Below, piece after piece: positions 43,801-52,708 of a stretch of DNA of 53,677 bases. The position numbers and the translations under genes are program-made. The stretch spans positions 1 through 53,677 of the forward strand of contig CASBPX010000131.1 of NCBI GenBank assembly GCA_949127735.1, in the 5' to 3' direction. This stretch comes from Candidatus Obscuribacterales bacterium. Its GTDB lineage: Bacteria > Cyanobacteriota > Vampirovibrionia > Obscuribacterales > Obscuribacteraceae. Numbering within the stretch: the stretch's first letter is position 1; each line of letters opens with the position of its first letter. The notes below the pieces were generated by a model that did no database searches, had not been told where the DNA came from, and was given only the letters and a program-made list of their open reading frames with translations.

Positions 43801-44970
43801 TTGAACGTTCCATTCGGCAACATGCAAGTGCACTATCAGGCTTACAAGGCCCAAATCGACGAGGCAGTGGCCCGCGTTTTGGCTAGCGGCTACTACATTC
43901 TGGGACCGGAATTAGAGAAGTTCGAAGCCGAATTTGCTCAATTCGTTGGCGCCAAATATGTAGTAGGTTGCGCCTCCGGCACTGAAGCGATTTATCTTGC
44001 GCTGGCTGCTGAAGATATCGGGCCAGGAGACGAAGTGCTAGTTGTGGCTCACACTGCCGTTCCTACCATTTCGGCAATTTCTATGACCGGAGCCACTCCT
44101 GTATTTGTAGACATCAAAGCTTCGACTTATGTGATGCGCGAAACTGAGCTCGAGTCAAAAATTACTCCTCGCACAAAAATGATTGTGCCTGTTCACATTT
44201 ACGGTCACATGGCTGAAATGGAAGCGATCATGAAAATCGCTGCCAAACACAAAATTAAAGTTATGGAAGATGTAGCTCAGGCTACCGGTGCCACCTATCG
44301 TGGTGCTGTGGCCGGCAGCATCGGAGACTATGGTGCTTTCAGCTTCTACCCCAGCAAAAACCTGGGCGCTTTTGGTGATGGTGGAGCGGTCTCCACTAAT
44401 TCAGAAGAGAAATACAAGAAGCTAAAAATGTTGCGCAATTATGGTCAGTCAAAGCGCTACTATCACGATACGCTAGGCATTAATAGCCGCCTTGATGAAA
44501 TTCAATGCGCTATTCTCTCGGCTCAACTTCCTTATGTGCATGAATGGAACGAGCAGCGCCGTCAAATTGCTGCACGTTATACAGAAGGGCTAAAAGATCT
44601 TGTGGTCACGCCAGTTGAAGTGTCGGGCTTCAAGCATGTCTATCATTTATATGTAATTCAAACTCCTGATCGCGATCAGTTGCAAACTTATCTGCTTGAA
44701 CGCGGCGTGCAATGCTTGATTCACTATCCGATTCCAGCGCACCGCCAGCAGGCATATCAATACCTCGGTTATGGCGTTGGTAGTTTGCCTACCACAGAAC
44801 ATATCGTCGATCGCATTTTGAGTTTGCCGATGTTCCCAGAAATGACGAGCGCTCAAGTAGATCAAGTAATTGAAGGCATCAAGGCTTTCTATCAAGAGCG
44901 CGGCGTCACTGAAAGTCACGTACAAACTTCAACTTCGACTTCGGCTTTTGCTGAAGGGCAAACTGTCTAA
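43801..44970 (+). CDS. DegT/DnrJ/EryC1/StrS-family sugar aminotransferase
   Basis: PLP-dependent transaminase that makes amino sugars on a nucleotide carrier for surface glycans. 389 residues. The family N-terminus VPFGNM is kept, followed by ASGYYILGPELEKFE, CASGTEAIYLAL, the PLP-stacking segment MEDVAQATGATY and the Schiff-base lysine in FSFYPSKNLGAFGDGG. DGINSRLDEIQ-like INSRLDEIQCAIL is present. TTG at 43801 is preferred because it keeps the conserved VPF start; GAGG lies about 10 nt upstream, and ATG at 43822 is an alternative. First gene of a probable operon with the GT2 and TPR genes (30 and 14 nt gaps). Confidence 0.9.
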   Translation: MNVPFGNMQVHYQAYKAQIDEAVARVLASGYYILGPELEKFEAEFAQFVGAKYVVGCASGTEAIYLALAAEDIGPGDEVLVVAHTAVPTISAISMTGATPVFVDIKASTYVMRETELESKITPRTKMIVPVHIYGHMAEMEAIMKIAAKHKIKVMEDVAQATGATYRGAVAGSIGDYGAFSFYPSKNLGAFGDGGAVSTNSEEKYKKLKMLRNYGQSKRYYHDTLGINSRLDEIQCAILSAQLPYVHEWNEQRRQIAARYTEGLKDLVVTPVEVSGFKHVYHLYVIQTPDRDQLQTYLLERGVQCLIHYPIPAHRQQAYQYLGYGVGSLPTTEHIVDRILSLPMFPEMTSAQVDQVIEGIKAFYQERGVTESHVQTSTSTSAFAEGQTV

Positions 44971-45000
44971 TAGTCATTAGAACCACCAATTGGACTAACC

Positions 45001-45747
45001 ATGAACAACACTCAATCCAGACAGCGCTCTAACTCTAACTCTAACTCTACCGACGCCAAAATCAAATTGGACCCGGTAACTCTAATCATTCCTGCTTATA
45101 ACGATGAAGAAACTATCGGCAGATTGATAGATGACTCTGATAAATTGCTGGCAGAAATTTGCGACGATTATGAAATCGTAGTGGTTAATGACGGCAGCAA
45201 AGATCGCACTCTGTCTGTGATTCAAGAACGCAGCAATGTTAACAGTCACGTCAGGCTTATAAATCACGAAGTCAATAAAGGTTTCGGTTTCACTATTCGT
45301 GAACTCTATACTTGCGGCACCAAAAATCTGGTGTTCTCTCTGCCAGGTGACTATCAGTATGCTCCAAAAGAGCTGCTACAAATGGCCAAGGGTCTCAAAG
45401 ATCACGATTTTGTTATTGGCCTTCGCGTTAATCGCAACGATCCGCCGCGCCGCAAAATGCAGTCTAAAGTTTATAACTTGATGCTTCGCACTTTTTATGG
45501 TCACAAACATAAAGACGTCAATTCAATCAAATTATTTAGAAGAGCCATTCTCGACAAAGTAGAATTGCTTTCTAAATCTCCTTTTGTTGATGCTGAGCTT
45601 TGCATTCGTGCCGAAAGAGCCGGTTTCAAGGTCATTGAAATTCCAATTGAACATTTGCCCCGCACCACCCAAGGTGCCTCCGGTGGGAAATTCTCAGTAA
45701 TCTGGGACACATTCTCAGATCTCGTTAAAATGCGCTCGACCTTCTAG
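45001..45747 (+). CDS. Glycosyltransferase family 2 (DPM1-like)
   Basis: Inverting GT-A glycosyltransferase of 248 residues, likely moving a sugar onto a lipid carrier or surface glycan. The fold begins LIIPAYNDEETIGRLI (about residues 28-43), the nucleotide-binding VVVNDGSKDRT follows, and the metal site reads LPGDYQY in place of the usual DxD. VNSIKLFRRAIL and the acceptor-loop AELCIRAERAGFKV are typical. No membrane helices. A Ser/Asn-rich N-terminal stretch is encoded by nearly four copies of CTCTAA (45027-45049). Lies between the DegT and TPR genes. Confidence 0.88.
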   Translation: MNNTQSRQRSNSNSNSTDAKIKLDPVTLIIPAYNDEETIGRLIDDSDKLLAEICDDYEIVVVNDGSKDRTLSVIQERSNVNSHVRLINHEVNKGFGFTIRELYTCGTKNLVFSLPGDYQYAPKELLQMAKGLKDHDFVIGLRVNRNDPPRRKMQSKVYNLMLRTFYGHKHKDVNSIKLFRRAILDKVELLSKSPFVDAELCIRAERAGFKVIEIPIEHLPRTTQGASGGKFSVIWDTFSDLVKMRSTF

Positions 45748-45761
45748 ATCGCCAAATTCGC

Positions 45762-46775
45762 ATGCAAATCAAAAATCTTGCCCGTGAGACCGTTCTGATC
45801 CTGGGCAACTATGCTCTGTTGTGGATTTTACTCAGTGCTGCGGTCTGGTATTTTTGCCCACCGCCGCTTCTTAAGTGGATTGCACCACTGGTCGTGTTAA
45901 TTGTGGGTGGGCTTTCGGCTTATTTCATTTATCCGGCATTGCCTATTTTCGTCACTATCTACGGGCTAAATCGCAGGCTCTTAATCGCAGAGAAATTTGC
46001 GCAATTTTCACTGAACCTTCATGAAGTACTTTCTCCTGGATCTCTTGAAACCGGCTTTCACCTTGCCCTTTTCGCCGAAGTCTTGCGTGGTCAGGCTAGA
46101 TTCGCTGAAGCCGAAGCGACAGTGCGCCAGGCCATTGATTTATATAATTCAGATCAAAACTTCAATAAAAGAGCTAAATATCACAGAATTGAAGCGGAAG
46201 GCTTAAGTTATGAACTGCTGGGATCGGTCTTACGCGACCAGGGCAAATATTCAGAAGCGCTGAAAGCAGGAAAAAAAGGCTGTGAAATCTTAGAGCAGCG
46301 CAAGATTGAAGTATCGGCGGCCACGACGGCAGACCAGCTGGAAGTTGTAAACCGTGCCCTGGCCAGCTCTTATTATGAGTTAGCGCGCACACTGAATATA
46401 ACCGGCCAACCAGATGATGCCATGACTTTATTGCACCTGGCCTTAGATTTGCGTGGAGAAGAAACACCGCCAGATCGCTGCAAAGCCAGCGTGCTAGCTG
46501 AGTTGAGTAAAGCTTATTTGATGAGTGGTGAATTTAAGGAAGCTGAATGTGCCGCTGCAAAGGCACAGACGAACTTAAGCCATTCAGAGCAACCGGAAGA
46601 GCAATTAGCTAGAGCCAGAGTCAATCTAGTAATTGCCGATGTGCTCAGGCAGTGTCCCGAAAAAACAGCAGAAGAGCGTGCAGCAATTACACCCCTTCGC
46701 GCCGAGGCCCTGCGAATTCGCAAAAAATGGCTGGCCGCTAAAGATCCTGAATTACTTGATATTGGCGGGGGTTAG
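45762..46775 (+). CDS. Membrane-anchored TPR protein
   Basis: 337 residues. Two membrane helices at about residues 12-33 (LILGNYALLWILLSAAVWYF) and 38-62 (IAPLVVLIVGGLSAYFIY) are followed by TPR-type helices to about residue 310 (GFHLALFAEVLRGQARFAEAE, LGSVLRDQGKYSEALKAG, LAELSKAYLMSGEFKEAE). No catalytic motif; likely a cytoplasmic-face scaffold for the glycan enzymes encoded just upstream. It starts 14 nt after the GT2 stop and has no Shine-Dalgarno, so it probably depends on translation of the upstream gene. Its stop overlaps the convergent hemL stop by 4 nt. Confidence 0.75.
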   Translation: MQIKNLARETVLILGNYALLWILLSAAVWYFCPPPLLKWIAPLVVLIVGGLSAYFIYPALPIFVTIYGLNRRLLIAEKFAQFSLNLHEVLSPGSLETGFHLALFAEVLRGQARFAEAEATVRQAIDLYNSDQNFNKRAKYHRIEAEGLSYELLGSVLRDQGKYSEALKAGKKGCEILEQRKIEVSAATTADQLEVVNRALASSYYELARTLNITGQPDDAMTLLHLALDLRGEETPPDRCKASVLAELSKAYLMSGEFKEAECAAAKAQTNLSHSEQPEEQLARARVNLVIADVLRQCPEKTAEERAAITPLRAEALRIRKKWLAAKDPELLDIGGG

Positions 46776-48055
46776 CCAAAACAATATTTAAAAGCTCGCG
46801 TCATAATTTCGATTGTGGTGTCGATTTCGGCTTCGCTGTGTTCTGAAGAAAGACAGGCGGCGTCTACAGCTGAAGGCGGCAAATAAACACCGTTATCCAG
46901 TAGATAATGGAAAAAATTGGCAAAGGTCTGCGCATCTATCGTTAGCGAGTCTTGAAAATTTTGCACAGGCTTTTGGGCAAAAACCAGAGAAAACATGGAG
47001 CCTACTCGAGGCAACTGGACTGGATAATTATGCGATTCAATCGCTTTAGCCAGGCCGGCAAAAAGCTGGGCCGTGCGTGCTTCTAATGTGCTGTAGACTC
47101 GGCTATCAGCTAATAGTTCAAGGGTTGCAATGCCACCAGCCATGGTGAGCGGGTTACCGGAGAAAGTACCGGCTTGATAGACGTCGCCTTCAGGTTGCAG
47201 TCTGTCCATAATATGTTTGCGACCGCCGTAAGCACCGATAGCCATTCCCCCACCCAGCGCTTTGCCGAAGCAAGTAATGTCGGCATCAACCTGATAAAGA
47301 TTTTGGGCGCCGCCGAAGGCCACGCGAAATCCTGTCAGCACTTCGTCCATTATAAAAAGAGCACCATATTGATTGCACAGACTGCGCAAGCCCGCTAAAA
47401 ACTCAGACTGAGGGGCAACTACACCCATAGAACCAGCCACAGGCTCAACAATTACTGCGGCAATCTGGTTTTTATGCTTCTGCAAAAGATCTTCCACTGA
47501 ATTTAAATTATTGAATTGTGCCAAAATTGTAGCTGCCCGGGCACCATCAGGAATACCACTAGATGACTGATGGCCATTGCTGGCTAAGGTTGCATCGCTG
47601 TGGCCGTGATAACAGCCTTCGAACATGATAATTGTATCTTTGCCTGTAAATCCTCTAGCCAGGCGGATTGCGCTCATCACTGCTTCAGTGCCGGAATTAA
47701 CGAAACGAATTTTTTCCACCGATGGAACAGCGGCAATGACAAGCTCGGCCATTTCCATTTCGTAAATATGCGGGGCACCAAAGACTGGGCCTTTGGCCAA
47801 AGTCTCCTGGCATTTTTTCACCACTGCGTCAGGGCAGTGTCCAAGAATTGCCGGTCCCCAGGCGCCCAGATAATCGATGTAAATGTTACCGTCGAGATCA
47901 TAAAGTTTAGAGCCCTTAGCCCGATCGAAAAAGACGATGTCGCCGCCTACTTCGTGGAAGGCTCGAAAGGGGCTGTCCACACCGCCCGGTATTACTTCTG
48001 CAATGCGTTTAGCGTAAGCAATTGATTTGGCGTAGCGGGTTCTGACTGAGTTCAA
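46772..48055 (-). CDS. hemL: Glutamate-1-semialdehyde 2,1-aminomutase
   Basis: PLP/PMP enzyme converting glutamate-1-semialdehyde to 5-aminolevulinate in the C5 route to tetrapyrroles (heme, and corrin if made). 427 residues, the usual length. Signatures: VIPGGVDSPFRAF, FVNSGTEAVMSAIRLARGFTG, YHGHSDATL, the PLP Asp in MDEVLTGFRV and the lysine in CFGKALGGGMAIGAYGG. The TTG start overlaps the upstream gene's TGA (TTGA), so it is translationally coupled to the IPT/TIG protein gene. Being last in an envelope-type operon is unusual; it may also have an internal promoter. Confidence 0.95.
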   Translation of the reverse strand: MNSVRTRYAKSIAYAKRIAEVIPGGVDSPFRAFHEVGGDIVFFDRAKGSKLYDLDGNIYIDYLGAWGPAILGHCPDAVVKKCQETLAKGPVFGAPHIYEMEMAELVIAAVPSVEKIRFVNSGTEAVMSAIRLARGFTGKDTIIMFEGCYHGHSDATLASNGHQSSSGIPDGARAATILAQFNNLNSVEDLLQKHKNQIAAVIVEPVAGSMGVVAPQSEFLAGLRSLCNQYGALFIMDEVLTGFRVAFGGAQNLYQVDADITCFGKALGGGMAIGAYGGRKHIMDRLQPEGDVYQAGTFSGNPLTMAGGIATLELLADSRVYSTLEARTAQLFAGLAKAIESHNYPVQLPRVGSMFSLVFAQKPVQNFQDSLTIDAQTFANFFHYLLDNGVYLPPSAVDAACLSSEHSEAEIDTTIEIMTRAFKYCFG

Positions 48056-50949
48056 AGTTCAATCCAGGCTTCTACGCGAGTATTGCCTTTTTTGATGCGT
48101 TGCACCGCCACGTTGACAGTATTTTCGGGTCCACCACTACTCAATAATTTTGTATCATCGCCTTTAGTTAGCTTGATCAATTCAGGGCTCAAATTAACCA
48201 GTTTGACGTTGACCTTACTGGTGGTGCCAACTACCTTTACAATCACTCGGTTCGAATTGGCGTCACAGGCCACTTCCAGCTGGGCCAGCTCAAAACCGAT
48301 GGGGTTGCTGCGCATGCCTTCGGTGCTGACACAAAGAGAATGTGGGCCCGGTCTTAGAGTTTTGGGTAAGTTCACTTTTAGCTGTACAGGTGATGCGGCA
48401 GCAATTGTGGCCTCAGTCATACCGTCAATAATGACGCGATTATTTTGCGCCACGCCGTCAAAATTGTGGCCGTCGATAACAAGATTGCTGCGGCGACTGA
48501 CCAGATGACTTGCCCTGTCAACCTTAGGAGCCTGAGCGCTTGAAGGTGTGGTCAACGGTTGCAGCACCTCAACCACTGCAGGCATTTCATAAGGGCGCGA
48601 TAGCAGAGCGACATTGAGTGAACGGCCTGGTGTTTCGTCTTCAGGAATCATGTATTGAGCCTGACCGTTTTGATCAGTCGAAAGTGTGACACCGTTAAAA
48701 CTCAGTTCAACATTGCTCTCGGGATTTTGCTGATCGTCAACAAAAGCTACAGTCAACGGTTGACCTGCCAGTGCTCTATCAGGAAGGAGCATGGTGAAAT
48801 TTTTTGGCTGTTTGAGGGCAGGCAGCTCCAACCCCGTTACACGCTCCATGGAAGCTGCTGCACCGGCATAGGCGGTCTCGTTGCCCTGTTTGACGTGTGG
48901 CCTGGTGCTGCCGCCCGCAGCTGTATTGGCAAAGTTAGTGCTGGTGTTGTTGCTGGTGTTGTTGCTGGTAGTTGTAGGCGGCACCATTGCTATTTCAGGA
49001 GTCTTGGTGCTGTCTAGGGAGCTGCTTGTCGATGCGCTTGTGGTACTGGTCGAAACTGGTTTGACGCTTGCTGTCGCTTCTGCACCCAGCGCTTTAGCGG
49101 CTGGTTTGGTGTGCACGATGACGTTTTCATCGTCTACGGCTTTGGCCGATTCGGCCACTTGGTCTTTTTCTACAACTGGTGTTTTTTCTACAACTGGTGT
49201 TTTTTCTACAGTTGATGCTTTTTCTACAGCTGGCGCTTTTTCTGCAAGCTGTTCTTTTTCGGCAACCACTGCAACTTTAGTTTTGGTTGAGTCAGTTTTT
49301 TCACTTGCTGTTTTTTCAGTTGCTACTTTTTCAACAACTGCTTTTTCTGTTGCAGTTTTTTCAATTTTCGGCACGCCAACTGGTTTTTCGTCGGTGGCTA
49401 CTGCTGCTTTTTTGACTTTATCGCCTTCGCTATCTGGTTTTTTTTCGTCGCCGACCTTAGCGGCCTTAACTGTTTTTATGTCCTCAGTTTCGGTTTCTGT
49501 TTCGGCTTTTGCAATAGTTTTTTCGACTTTTTCCGGCGACGCAATTGGATCTATTGCTGCTAGCTGCTGAGCAATCAGACGGCGGCGATCGTCTTTTAGA
49601 ACAATCATTTCGTAATAGCTGCGATATCTATTGGTCAGCAGCGGCGGGAGCGCTGCTAGTGACTTTTTTTTTTGCAAATCTCCGTCGCTTTTTTTGTCTA
49701 AATCAAGTTTGCGCTCGCGATCTGATTTCTCGTCGCCTTCTACTTTCTCACCTTCTGCTTGCTTAGCAATGCAGTCTGCTTCGACCACGATATTACTGAG
49801 TTTGCCTAGCCAGAAATTGACATTGGCCTGGCTTTGAATATCAAATCCGGTTTCTACAGGCGATTTGGCGGTGATTACAACTAGAAACTCACCAATGTCG
49901 TTGCCGTCTTTGGCTTTGCGATCATGGCAATCTCCAGCAATGGAGACTGTGACCAGGCCATCAATGCGCTTGGCCCAAATAGTAGCAATCGAGCCATGGA
50001 ATTTATCGTTAACGACAACATCACCAGATGACCAGGCTTCGGCTGCCATTCTTGTACGGGCCTTACTTTCTTGTTCTTTCGCTAAAATGCGATTGAAAGC
50101 TAAACCTGGTTCGCTAAGTGCCTTGTTCAGCACGTCTGAGGCAAGTGAGACAATCAGGCGTTGATTGACGTCTTCAATTTTACTCTGCTCTTCCGGTTCC
50201 TTGAGCGTGCGGTTCAGATCTTTGAGTACGCTGATGAGAGCGGTATCTGGTTCGAAAAGCAAAGCTTTTTCTTCTTTTGCATCGCTGTTCTTTTCTACTT
50301 CGCTTTTCTTTTCTACATCTTTAACTAGCGTGACTGCAGCTGCTGCAGGCTTAGCTTTGACTATTTCTTTCTTCTGAATTTTCTCTTCTTTTGCAGCTTT
50401 AATTTCTTTGACTGGTTTTTCTGTTTTTTCTTCTTGCTCTTCGTGTTCCAGTTTAGAGTCTTTGCCGCGATTAAAGAACCCTTTTTTTGCCACTACCGGC
50501 TGGTCGTCTTTATCTTTGGGCTTCTCGGCTTTGGCCTTTTTGTCTTCTTTGTCAGATTTACCTGATTTGTCTATTTTTTCGCTGACTTTTTCGTCTTTAT
50601 CTTTGTCTTTAGACTCTTTTGCTTTGGCTTTTTTATCGTCTACTTTCGCGTCAGACTTCTTGCCTTCTGCTTTTTTTTCTTTACTCTTGGCGGGTTTGGT
50701 ATCTTCGTCGGCGCTTACGTCGTCGCTTTCGTCTTCGCTACGCTCGGCCTTAGCTGCGATCAAATGCCGCACATGAGTTGATTTGATGTGATGCTTTGAA
50801 CTGGCACAGGCAGCTGGTGTAGCCAGATTCAAGCATGCCGGCAGCAGAGTCAAGCTGAAGCTGAAAGCTGTAAGCAAGCTTTTTGCTTTCATGTAGCTTA
50901 TGGCCTTGGCAGCGGTTGTATCGCTTGCTGATGAACGCTCCGAACTCAT
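48052..50949 (-). CDS. Large secreted Lys/Glu-rich protein with C-terminal IPT/TIG domain
   Basis: 965 residues, not recognised as a whole. A signal-peptide-like hydrophobic stretch (about 20-50: LLTAFSFSLTLLPACLNLAT) precedes a long charged low-complexity region (about 65-225, repeated KxxKxKD patterns). A compact domain at about 240-415 follows (LNRTLKEPEEQSKIEDVNQRL; VVNDKFHGSIATIWAKRIDG), then a second repetitive zone with a six-fold EKxxxV hexapeptide. The C-terminal third holds a beta-sandwich-like part and an IPT/TIG domain (SNLVIDGHNFDG, NRVIIDGMTEATI). ATG at 50949 has AGAGGGG just upstream. 13 nt after the M23 gene; 4-nt overlap with hemL. Confidence 0.72.
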   Translation of the reverse strand: MSSERSSASDTTAAKAISYMKAKSLLTAFSFSLTLLPACLNLATPAACASSKHHIKSTHVRHLIAAKAERSEDESDDVSADEDTKPAKSKEKKAEGKKSDAKVDDKKAKAKESKDKDKDEKVSEKIDKSGKSDKEDKKAKAEKPKDKDDQPVVAKKGFFNRGKDSKLEHEEQEEKTEKPVKEIKAAKEEKIQKKEIVKAKPAAAAVTLVKDVEKKSEVEKNSDAKEEKALLFEPDTALISVLKDLNRTLKEPEEQSKIEDVNQRLIVSLASDVLNKALSEPGLAFNRILAKEQESKARTRMAAEAWSSGDVVVNDKFHGSIATIWAKRIDGLVTVSIAGDCHDRKAKDGNDIGEFLVVITAKSPVETGFDIQSQANVNFWLGKLSNIVVEADCIAKQAEGEKVEGDEKSDRERKLDLDKKSDGDLQKKKSLAALPPLLTNRYRSYYEMIVLKDDRRRLIAQQLAAIDPIASPEKVEKTIAKAETETETEDIKTVKAAKVGDEKKPDSEGDKVKKAAVATDEKPVGVPKIEKTATEKAVVEKVATEKTASEKTDSTKTKVAVVAEKEQLAEKAPAVEKASTVEKTPVVEKTPVVEKDQVAESAKAVDDENVIVHTKPAAKALGAEATASVKPVSTSTTSASTSSSLDSTKTPEIAMVPPTTTSNNTSNNTSTNFANTAAGGSTRPHVKQGNETAYAGAAASMERVTGLELPALKQPKNFTMLLPDRALAGQPLTVAFVDDQQNPESNVELSFNGVTLSTDQNGQAQYMIPEDETPGRSLNVALLSRPYEMPAVVEVLQPLTTPSSAQAPKVDRASHLVSRRSNLVIDGHNFDGVAQNNRVIIDGMTEATIAAASPVQLKVNLPKTLRPGPHSLCVSTEGMRSNPIGFELAQLEVACDANSNRVIVKVVGTTSKVNVKLVNLSPELIKLTKGDDTKLLSSGGPENTVNVAVQRIKKGNTRVEAWIEL
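49153..49260 (-). repeat. Six tandem 18-bp units coding EKxxxV hexapeptides
   Basis: Within the large charged protein: EKEQLA, EKAPAV, EKASTV, EKTPVV, EKTPVV, EKDQVA. The two EKTPVV units are nearly identical in DNA, which points to recent unit duplication. Confidence 0.85.
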
Positions 50950-50962
50950 GTAGCCCCTCTTT

Positions 50963-52702
50963 CTAGTGTGCAGATTCAAAAATGTCTTCAAAGATTCCTA
51001 CTGTTTCGGCCGGTGTCAGGCCATATCCCAGATATTTTCCGTCCAGTAAAATTTCAAAATGCAGGTGGGGATATTTTGTGCGGCCAGGCAAATTTTGCCC
51101 AGTTCCAGATACGCCCACAAAGCCTAACAGGTCGCCGGCCTTTACGGATTGCCCAAGGTGTAATTTGGCATTGATTTTATTCAAATGAGCGTAACGGGTA
51201 ACCATTCCGTCGCCATGGTCAACCCATACCTGACAACCGCGAAGCCGATCTTCGTTCTGGTCTGAAGTGCGATGTTCGTTGACGCATTGAGTCATGACGC
51301 GATCGAACGTACTGCGATTCATGTCGATGAAATTACTATCTGCGCGCACGATTTTGCCTGGTCCGGCCGCCACCACAGGTGTGTCCATGTTGACACGAAA
51401 ACGGTCGTTGAAAAGGTCGAGGCCCTCATGTACTCCATAGCGATAAAGCCGTCTGGCTCCTGGATAGACGCCTGCGTGCCTGGGTAAACGCATGCCGCGT
51501 ATAGGCGCACTGAGCTTCGCCAATCTGCCATCATTCTGCCTGTGTTCGAGAATGGCAGTGGCAGGGCTGTTTTCAGAAAGTTTGCGGTATCTAAGACAAT
51601 TACCATCGATGGCCCAAAATCCACCTGGTTGCGCCAGTAAACCACGCAGGCTGGAGTTGGCTGCAAATAAATAGGGCCTGGTATCGCCGCTCCTTTTGTC
51701 GATAGCGAGAATGCGGTTGTTTTGCCGTTCAACCACGAGCAAGGGCACGTCGCTTCCTGCTGATGTAATCATGCGCGATGGCCTGACTTTGCCAAGTTTA
51801 AAGCCCACGGGGTTCATCGATAGCGGTTTTTGAGCGACTAGACAATGCCCACCCAGAGGTATTAGTGTCGAGAGTTGGCCAGATTGTTTGAGCAAAGAAA
51901 ACTGTTGGTCGAAAACGATAGCAATACATTCGGCCACGGAGGGGTCGCCAGGTTTAAGGCGCCAGGGCATTACTTCGGCAAAAGTGGCTTGCAAAATTGG
52001 GCTTACCCTGGCACTACCTGGAGTCAGGGCCAGCCGCCAAATTTGATTGCGTTCAGGGTCAAGTAAATTCAATGTACGACTTTGATCCGTCAGGCAAAAG
52101 TCGATAAATTCAGGATCTGGTGAGCCTGAAATCGGCACGTTTGCTCGCAACACTGACCAGCTTTTTTTAACCAGATTGTATTCAAACAAATCGCCTGATT
52201 TGTCCAGCACTATAATTGATTCGCGTAGCGGTGAATATACTAAATTCACCAGTTCGTGAACCGGAATTGACAGTCGGCCATTGCCATCAATACCAGGAGC
52301 AGGGATTCTGCGAGCTTTAATAATTGAACCACCGGCGGTGGCACTCGGTAATTTGTTCTGAGCTACATAAAGGCAATCGCCGCCAAGAAAAATCAATTGG
52401 CCTGGCTTTGTTTCCACACAGTTGATTGGTGCAAAAATTTGCTTCTTTTCAGTAAAAAGATTGACGACGCCTGGTTCGGCCGCTGGCTGAGAAATGTCAT
52501 CAGCCTGAGCCGGTGCAGCGGTATGCGCCATCGCTTGATCATTTCCAGAGCCCGCTCCCTGTCCGATATTCGTACTGAGACCGGTACTACAGCTTGTCAC
52601 CAATGTAGCACTGCTTAAAAACAGCAAAGCCGACAATGTCAGGCTCGTTACGCTCTTCAACTTCTTCTTTTCGCTAATTTTAGAGATACGCGTGAGCAAC
52701 AA
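50963..52702 (-). CDS. M23-family (LytM) peptidase lipoprotein
   Basis: A 579-residue lipoprotein: lipobox LVTSC with the lipidated Cys at 38. The middle (about 80-400) has short beta repeats suggesting a propeller-like or sensor region (RESIIVLDKSGDLFEYN, NRILAIDKRSG). The C-terminal lysostaphin-type peptidase (about 425-570) keeps both zinc motifs: HEGLD (HxxxD) and HLHFE (HxH). It should therefore be an active peptidoglycan endopeptidase, unlike degenerate EnvC/NlpD activators. An insertion with two Cys (CVNEHRTSDQNEDRLRGC) interrupts the domain. The start is TTG at 52702 or 52699, with AGGA just upstream. 6 nt after the IMS-domain gene. Confidence 0.88.
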   Translation of the reverse strand: MLLTRISKISEKKKLKSVTSLTLSALLFLSSATLVTSCSTGLSTNIGQGAGSGNDQAMAHTAAPAQADDISQPAAEPGVVNLFTEKKQIFAPINCVETKPGQLIFLGGDCLYVAQNKLPSATAGGSIIKARRIPAPGIDGNGRLSIPVHELVNLVYSPLRESIIVLDKSGDLFEYNLVKKSWSVLRANVPISGSPDPEFIDFCLTDQSRTLNLLDPERNQIWRLALTPGSARVSPILQATFAEVMPWRLKPGDPSVAECIAIVFDQQFSLLKQSGQLSTLIPLGGHCLVAQKPLSMNPVGFKLGKVRPSRMITSAGSDVPLLVVERQNNRILAIDKRSGDTRPYLFAANSSLRGLLAQPGGFWAIDGNCLRYRKLSENSPATAILEHRQNDGRLAKLSAPIRGMRLPRHAGVYPGARRLYRYGVHEGLDLFNDRFRVNMDTPVVAAGPGKIVRADSNFIDMNRSTFDRVMTQCVNEHRTSDQNEDRLRGCQVWVDHGDGMVTRYAHLNKINAKLHLGQSVKAGDLLGFVGVSGTGQNLPGRTKYPHLHFEILLDGKYLGYGLTPAETVGIFEDIFESAH

Positions 52703-52708
52703 AAAGTC

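Noticed and set aside
45988-46004. 17-base exact match to the 23253 hairpin arm
   Set aside because: Lies inside the TPR gene as ordinary codons (AEKFAQ) and does not form the hairpin; a match of this length is within chance for the window.
48881-49570. 229-residue open frame on the plus strand inside the large charged protein gene
   Set aside because: Its Ser/Val/Phe-rich translation is the antisense image of Lys/Glu/Val repeats; it has no Shine-Dalgarno and the minus-strand frame has a signal peptide, IPT/TIG domain and operon context.
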